Shown: positions 58,768-64,000 of the stretch, one piece after another
Numbering within the stretch: the stretch's first letter is position 1
How the letters are laid out: every line of letters starts with the position of its first letter
The notes under the pieces: model-generated
Told to the model about the DNA's origin: nothing
The model's database searches: none
What the model saw: only the letters and a program-made list of their open reading frames with translations
Source: Lytechinus variegatus
Taxonomy: Eukaryota; Echinodermata; Echinoidea; Temnopleuroida; Toxopneustidae
DNA: 64,000 nt
NCBI RefSeq assembly: GCF_018143015.1
Contig: NC_054749.1
Coordinates: 35,463,000-35,526,999, forward strand
Direction of reading: 5' to 3'
Made by a program: the position numbers and the translations under genes

Positions 58768-60232
58768 TTAAGTAATTCATCTTCTTTTCATTTAATGATT
58801 TAAAGTAATGACCCGGTACATCGGTGTTGACCGAAGCAAAAGAAAGTTCTAAGGACTTGTTTGAATTGCACGCCATTTCAAATGAGGATATTTAATCAGG
58901 ACACCAAGATTCAAATCATTATCTCAGACATAATGTGCATCACTTTCCTTGAATAGTGTAATAATTGAACAAACTTCTCAAGCTTGCTTCCTTTTAACAG
59001 TCCAAGCGCCATGTTGCTATGCCCCGGGCGTTCAATAACTATTTCAAAGGCGCTTCGTTGTTGTAATTCTTATAAGTGCCCTCAATAATGTTATTTGAAT
59101 GATAATTACCATATAGTTCAAAGTGGCAATGAATGATAATTATGAGTAGAAAATGAAATATAATTGTATAAAGGTATCTGAAGGGAAAAAGCAATGGTTA
59201 TAAATGTTAATTTAATTTCCACGACAGTCCACTTTGTATTCGTTAGAGCCATATGTTTTAAAATCGGTCTATCAGTTAAGAAAAAAATCATTTCGGAAAG
59301 ACACAAGAATTAGATGTGTTAGCTGCCCTGACATAGCGCTCTTAAAAGATTAATGACAGGTACATTTTTCAACCTCGAGTAAAGCTTACGCTCCTGGCTA
59401 TATCAAGATAGTTTTAATCGAGTTGCTATTGAAATACTGTGTGCGTGTAGGGGTAGACCAGTTTTCTTTTTTTCTTTTAACCCGGTGGCCTATTTATACA
59501 TCATGCAATAGAAGTTAGAAGCAAATAGGATTGAGTACCAGGGATGGGGGATTTAATTCCCAGAATAAATCTTGCATTTGCGATTAGGTCAATCAAAGCG
59601 AAGAGAGATTATAAGATTAGCATCGACTTGCAATCAAGCTAACTGATCCCTGATCTTCCTCCTGGCAAGAATACACCCACCAAGCAACTAGTTCTTTATA
59701 TATAACACCATTGCAATGCATTCGGAGGGGGTGTGTTCAGCTGATTCAACATATTGATTATAATTACTACGCCCTCTATATCCATGCGATTGTTTGAATA
59801 GAGATAACCCCACCCCATCCCTCCATCTTATTTGGTGGTTGACCTTGAATTCAAGGTAACTTCTAGCTTATTTTGCTAGCTCATCCACTCTCTTTAATAT
59901 TTCATGGGGTTTATTAATCTAGGTGCGTTTCATGTAATTGAGGTTGTAAATTTGTTTCAAGTATTTAATATTTTCTCTTTTGTGTCGAGGTTAGTTATTG
60001 TATACAATATCACAAAATTGTATCATTTTTGCTGCGTCCTTTTTTATGAGTGAAAATAAACTTAAAGCAATACTATTGAGATGTTAAGTACAAAGTTATC
60101 TGCCTTTTTGTCACATCAATTGCAAAGTTGAAGTCCAATCGTAAGGTGTGTGATTGCCTTGCACGCAAATCCCTTGTCGGTCTGGAGCCGCTTTCCCTGG
60201 TGAATATGTGGCATAATGTCATATACATGAAG
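58768..60232. other. No gene recognised
   Basis: AT-rich spacer between the lectin and the second long palindromic MITE. No exon or repeat recognised. Confidence 0.5.
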
Positions 60233-60812
60233 TTAAAGGGATGGTTCGGGCAGAAAATATATATGTCTTGATACATAGAGTAGAATTCACTGAGCAAAAT
60301 GCCGGAAATTTCATCAAAATTGGATAACAAATGATAAAGCTATTGAAGTTTAAATTTGAGCAATATTTGTGAAAACAGTTGTTTTGAATATAATTAGGGG
60401 GCCTGATGATGTCACATCCCCACTTTCCGTTTTCTTATGTTATTACATAAAATCATTTTTTTCATTATTCCATACTTCAGTGAATAATATGTCTCCCGTA
60501 AATGAAATAAGTTGCAGCAATACAGTAATATATAATGCACTAACTCAGTTTTCAATCCATTTTTTCTAGTTCTTTGGGGACAAAAAATGAATAAACCTAA
60601 TTTCATATAATCAAAAACAAAAGAACAAGGGGGATGTGACATCATCAGCCCACCTAATGAATATTCATGACTGCTATTTTCACAAGGTATTGCTAAACTT
60701 TAAACTTCAATAACTTGGCTATTTGTTATCCGATTTTGATGAAATTTTCGGCAGTGAATTCTACTCTATTTATCATGCTATAAATGCTTTCAGTCCGGAT
60801 CATCCCTTTAAA
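60233..60812. repeat. Long palindromic TTAA-type MITE, copy 2 (uninterrupted)
   Basis: 580 bp from 'TTAAAGGGATGGTTCGGGC' to 'CCGGATCATCCCTTTAA', with TTAA at each edge. The arms of about 250 bp pair through 'AGAGTAGAATTCACTGAGCA' / 'GCAGTGAATTCTACTCTATT' and 'GATGATGTCACATCCCCACT' / 'GGGGGATGTGACATCATCAG'. The centre is 'GTTGCAGCAATACAGTAATA'. No coding capacity. TTAA flanks are used by piggyBac- and Kolobok-type transposases; which one applies is not decided here. Confidence 0.9.
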
Positions 60813-60854
60813 TGGACTAAACTTCGGGCCGATAGAAACTAATTAACATGTCCA

Positions 60855-60960
60855 TGTTCAATTTCAATTTATTTCATTTTCAACAAAATAATTAACTTAT
60901 ACAGACAAAATAAATCGAAGCAATATTATGATTTTTTTCTATAATTAAAAACAAAACAAA
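60855..60960 (-). mobile_element. LINE-like 3' tail, minus strand
   Basis: On the minus strand the block ends 'GTTGAAAATGAAATAAATTGAAATTGAA', the same type of tail as at 17384-17405. Only the end is visible, and the upstream limit is a guess. Confidence 0.45.
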
Positions 60961-63900
60961 GTGTGACTTTTAATGTATGATTTTACCTGTTGTGTGTGTG
61001 TGTTTCATTTTTTTTCATTTATTAACTTTTTGAGGGGGTTGTTTCTGTATGAATGTAACCCCTCCCCCGTAAAAAAATCTAGATGGGATTAAGACAGCCG
61101 CTTTAAATTCGCGCATGCGAGGTAGCAACTATAAATACAACGGGCATGTATTTAAGCTATTATATATTATTATCTACCATCTGATAAGTGTTAAATAAGA
61201 CATAGAGACATTTTCATTTCCCGCGCGATTTGAATGAAGTAGGGAGAGAATATATGCTCGGAGTTTCATTTAGAAAATAGAGACACATTTACATAGAGCC
61301 CACGACAACTTTAACTCAATAAACGCCCTGGAATAAACTCCACTGAAATTGAATTTAGTCAGTAGCGAATGAGTGGTTGTACTTGGCGCACTCGGCCTCC
61401 TTCATAAACTACCCTTCTGGGCCGAAATCACACTTACGTCATTAAACGAACCCTTCAATATTTTTCCATCTCAAAATCAATCCTTGTTAGGGAGTAAATT
61501 GGTTGTTAATGGCCGAGGTTGCGCGTCTCTCAAAGCAGAACTAATGGAACGACCTCAAACCCGAATCACGTTCTTTATGAAATTGTCTTGTTAAAGTGCG
61601 TTGCAAGTTTTGATGAATCTGAATTCTAACTTCATGTCTAAGTGTGAATCTATTGTCGCAAAATGAATTAATTACATTATCGTAATGTTGTTTCCAAGCA
61701 ATCTAAAATCTTACATATTTGTATATCTAATCCGCGTTCAAATTATTATTTTTAAAGAATCAGTATAAAAATGGTCACTTTCCCCTTTGTAAAGATGTTT
61801 GTTGTTATAAAAATTTAGGATGGGCGGTGATATATTTTTTTAAATATAAAAAAGGCGAAAGGTGAAACAACAAGTATTGATGATGAACCTCTTGCCTTTA
61901 ATAACCAATATCGGATTGGAACAGACTGAAAGGAAGAAAAACAGAATCATTAAATACTAAGAGATGAAAGTAGACACTTGCTATGCATCATGAATTATAT
62001 CCATTTATTTGAATTATATACATAATAACAAAAATGATTAATGTACTTTGAAGACTTTTGTGGGTCCCCTTGAAAAACTATACGATATAAATCACAACCA
62101 AGGAGATAATATAATTTGTTTACATGTATTCAATGTAAAGCTATACAACAATGAATATATTACACATAAAACTTTCTATATCTATACCATTTTCATGATT
62201 TCTGCTCTATAATACAATGTTCCAAAGTTTCATTAACGCTACAAAAAAGTATGTATTTGGTCTCCTCGCAAAAAATTACTAGCTGGGATTGTGAGAAGCT
62301 GTAAAGCACATGAAGCAGCAACATTATTGCCTGCCCCGTGGTTTGCCAAAGGAATTGTATTCCCGCACCCGACCGTGTAATGTTAAATATAGGAAATCAA
62401 TGAAATCAAAGAATAATGACAAAGAAGGTAGACCTTCGCATGCTTAGAACCAGTATTTTGATGTCCAACCTCAAAGAATTTTAAAAAAAAAATGTCTAAC
62501 TCTGTGCTAGGAATGAAAGTAAGATGAAAATATAAAAATTGTCATACTGCAAATGTCTACTGTATATAGTATTCCCCACGATCTATTGGTAAAGTAGTGT
62601 CATTTATTAATTTATATGACGAATATACTGATATTGTTTTATTGAATCTTCCATCTTTTGGGGTTTTGTGTTATGTTCGGATTGCCATAATCAAACCACA
62701 GTTTTCGACCAAGTGTTAAGTTAAACCCAAATACGAATAGAGGCCAAAATGATTAGCTAATAATTTCCTATGATATTGATAAGCCCCAGTCATTATCAAT
62801 TGATCGTAATTGTAATACTCGAAAAACATACAAGCGTATCACATCACAATATCTTACTTAACGTAATCATGATAATAAACAGAAAATGGGAATACAAACA
62901 TACATCTGGCAAGACTCTCAAACTATTATATGGCTTGAAAGAGTAGTTCGGCTTGTATTTTCATTGGCATAGAGAGTGAATGAATAATGAATTGTTTGAA
63001 AATGTGTAAAATGCATTTAAAGATTACAAACAAGCCAGTGATTTTAAGCATTATAAGACACACCCAAAACTTACATATACATTCCATCCTAATTAAATGT
63101 GACATTTTAGATCAGCTTTGGCGGTAGGGGAGTTTGGGACTTTTCTATCAGTTAATTACGAATGTTTTTATGATAAATGATTTAAACAAAATGTTTTAAA
63201 TTCGTTTGCGCATAAATCATTAAAAATTCCCCCTTTTCAGCCAACCTGCGATTGGAGCCAGGATCTAGTGCTCTCTCTTCCGATTTTCACAAACTCTGTA
63301 CCAAACGATTCCCAAGACTTGAAGGAACGGCGGTGTAGCAATCATGGATATCGTGCACATGGTGCAGGAGAAACGGGGGGGGGGGGGGGGAGGGGAGAGG
63401 GTTGGGAGGGGGAGAGGGAGGGAGCAAGGTTCAACTAGTTACGAAAAATCACAGGTCAGTAGCATTATCAGTCTTCTATATGGAATATTGTTTAGGTAAA
63501 GTTTGTTTAGCTGATGTGGAAAGAATAATTGATAAAAACGTGATTATCATCCAACGGCCAATAAACATATATATATGGCACACCAGACACGTGATTGTAA
63601 CTATACTTTCTTATGACTAATAATGTAAAGGATTTTGATGACCAGTTAGGCTCCTTTGAGAAGTATTTAGCCTTTCATAATAATTGGTAGGAGGGGACAG
63701 ATTCAGTAGACCCCTGCAACTTATCGCCATTACAGACGTCTACTGTTTTTTATGTCAAGAGATGCATGGCGACACAAACATGCTTGGGATAATTACAACA
63801 TCGTCATACTAAATACTACTCGACTTTTTCCTTCACTTTTTTTTCCGGGTGGAATGTGACGAATTTATGATGCAATTTAATTCGTTAAGCCATGACTTCC

Positions 63901-64000
63901 ACCATCCTAAAACCAGGTAAGCATGGTAAGTACTAAATTTAATACAATTTATAATCTTGTATTTTGGTGAAAGTAAAGACTTCTATAAAAATTCACCTAC
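60961..64000. other. No gene recognised; G-rich tract
   Basis: AT-rich apart from a G run of 16 (63375-63390) followed by GA/G-rich sequence to about 63424. No exon, SINE or inverted repeat was recognised. Open frames are under 90 codons. Confidence 0.5.
63375..63424 (+). repeat. G-rich tract
   Basis: Sixteen consecutive G, then AGGGGAGAGGG and GGGAGGGGGAGAGGGAGGG. It has four or more G runs of at least three with short spacers, so a G-quadruplex on the plus strand is possible. Confidence 0.8.

Noticed and set aside
1..64000. CRISPR arrays, operons, prophage, plasmid or viral genes
   Set aside because: Looked for and not found. Repeats are dispersed or palindromic, not regularly spaced direct repeats, and the two real genes are spliced.

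Overview
This window looks like nuclear DNA of a sea urchin (echinoid) or a close echinoderm relative. It is AT-rich, has spliced genes with GT-AG introns, very low coding density, and many short interspersed elements. Several of these (tRNA-headed SINEs, a TTAA-flanked palindromic MITE beginning 'AAAGGGATGGTCCGGGC', and 'CTTGTCAGACAG'-type MITEs) are of kinds I associate with echinoid genomes. That association is from memory and was not searched. There is no bacterial, viral or plasmid gene organisation, no CRISPR array and no operon.

Two host genes are supported. (1) On the minus strand, 25436-24864 is the first coding exon of a receptor-type (membrane) guanylate cyclase. It carries a signal peptide, a Ser/Thr/Pro linker and the start of the ANF-receptor-type ligand-binding domain, and ends at a consensus donor. 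The rest of the gene lies in the minus direction; I could not find its next exon. (2) On the plus strand, 55431-58443 is a complete three-exon secreted C-type lectin of 212 residues. Its splice junctions restore a classic GHLASI motif. A CG-rich insertion and a Pro/Gln-rich tail recall echinoid spicule-matrix lectins.

The rest is mainly transposon-derived or featureless. From left to right: a minus-strand SINE and a 147-bp palindromic MITE (1-440); palindromic MITEs with 'acact...agtgt' ends at 8.5, 10.5 and 10.75 kb; an echinoid-type repeat at 11.3 kb; a LINE 3' tail at 17.3 kb; a repeat at 23.6 kb; the guanylate cyclase exon at 25 kb; an intact-ended hAT transposon with a perfect 8-bp target duplication at 28.57-30.34 kb, carrying a broken transposase; a 760-bp Tc1/mariner-like palindrome at 30.8-31.6 kb; SINEs at 32.4, 38.4, 40.9, 44.5 and 46.2 kb; a 1.5-kb inverted-repeat element with a SINE nested in it at 45.2-46.7 kb; LINE tails near 47 kb; a 'GGTGCA'-rich palindromic element at 51.4 kb; two copies of a long TTAA-type palindromic MITE at 54.0 and 60.2 kb, the first split by a LINE tail; and three small MITEs inside intron 2 of the lectin gene.

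The two genes show no functional link. I found no convincing new multi-gene system. The observations most worth follow-up are the lectin gene, the truncated view of the receptor cyclase, a possible two-exon gene fragment at 37.4-38.0 kb, and the MITE-like elements built from many repeated copies of one short palindromic word.
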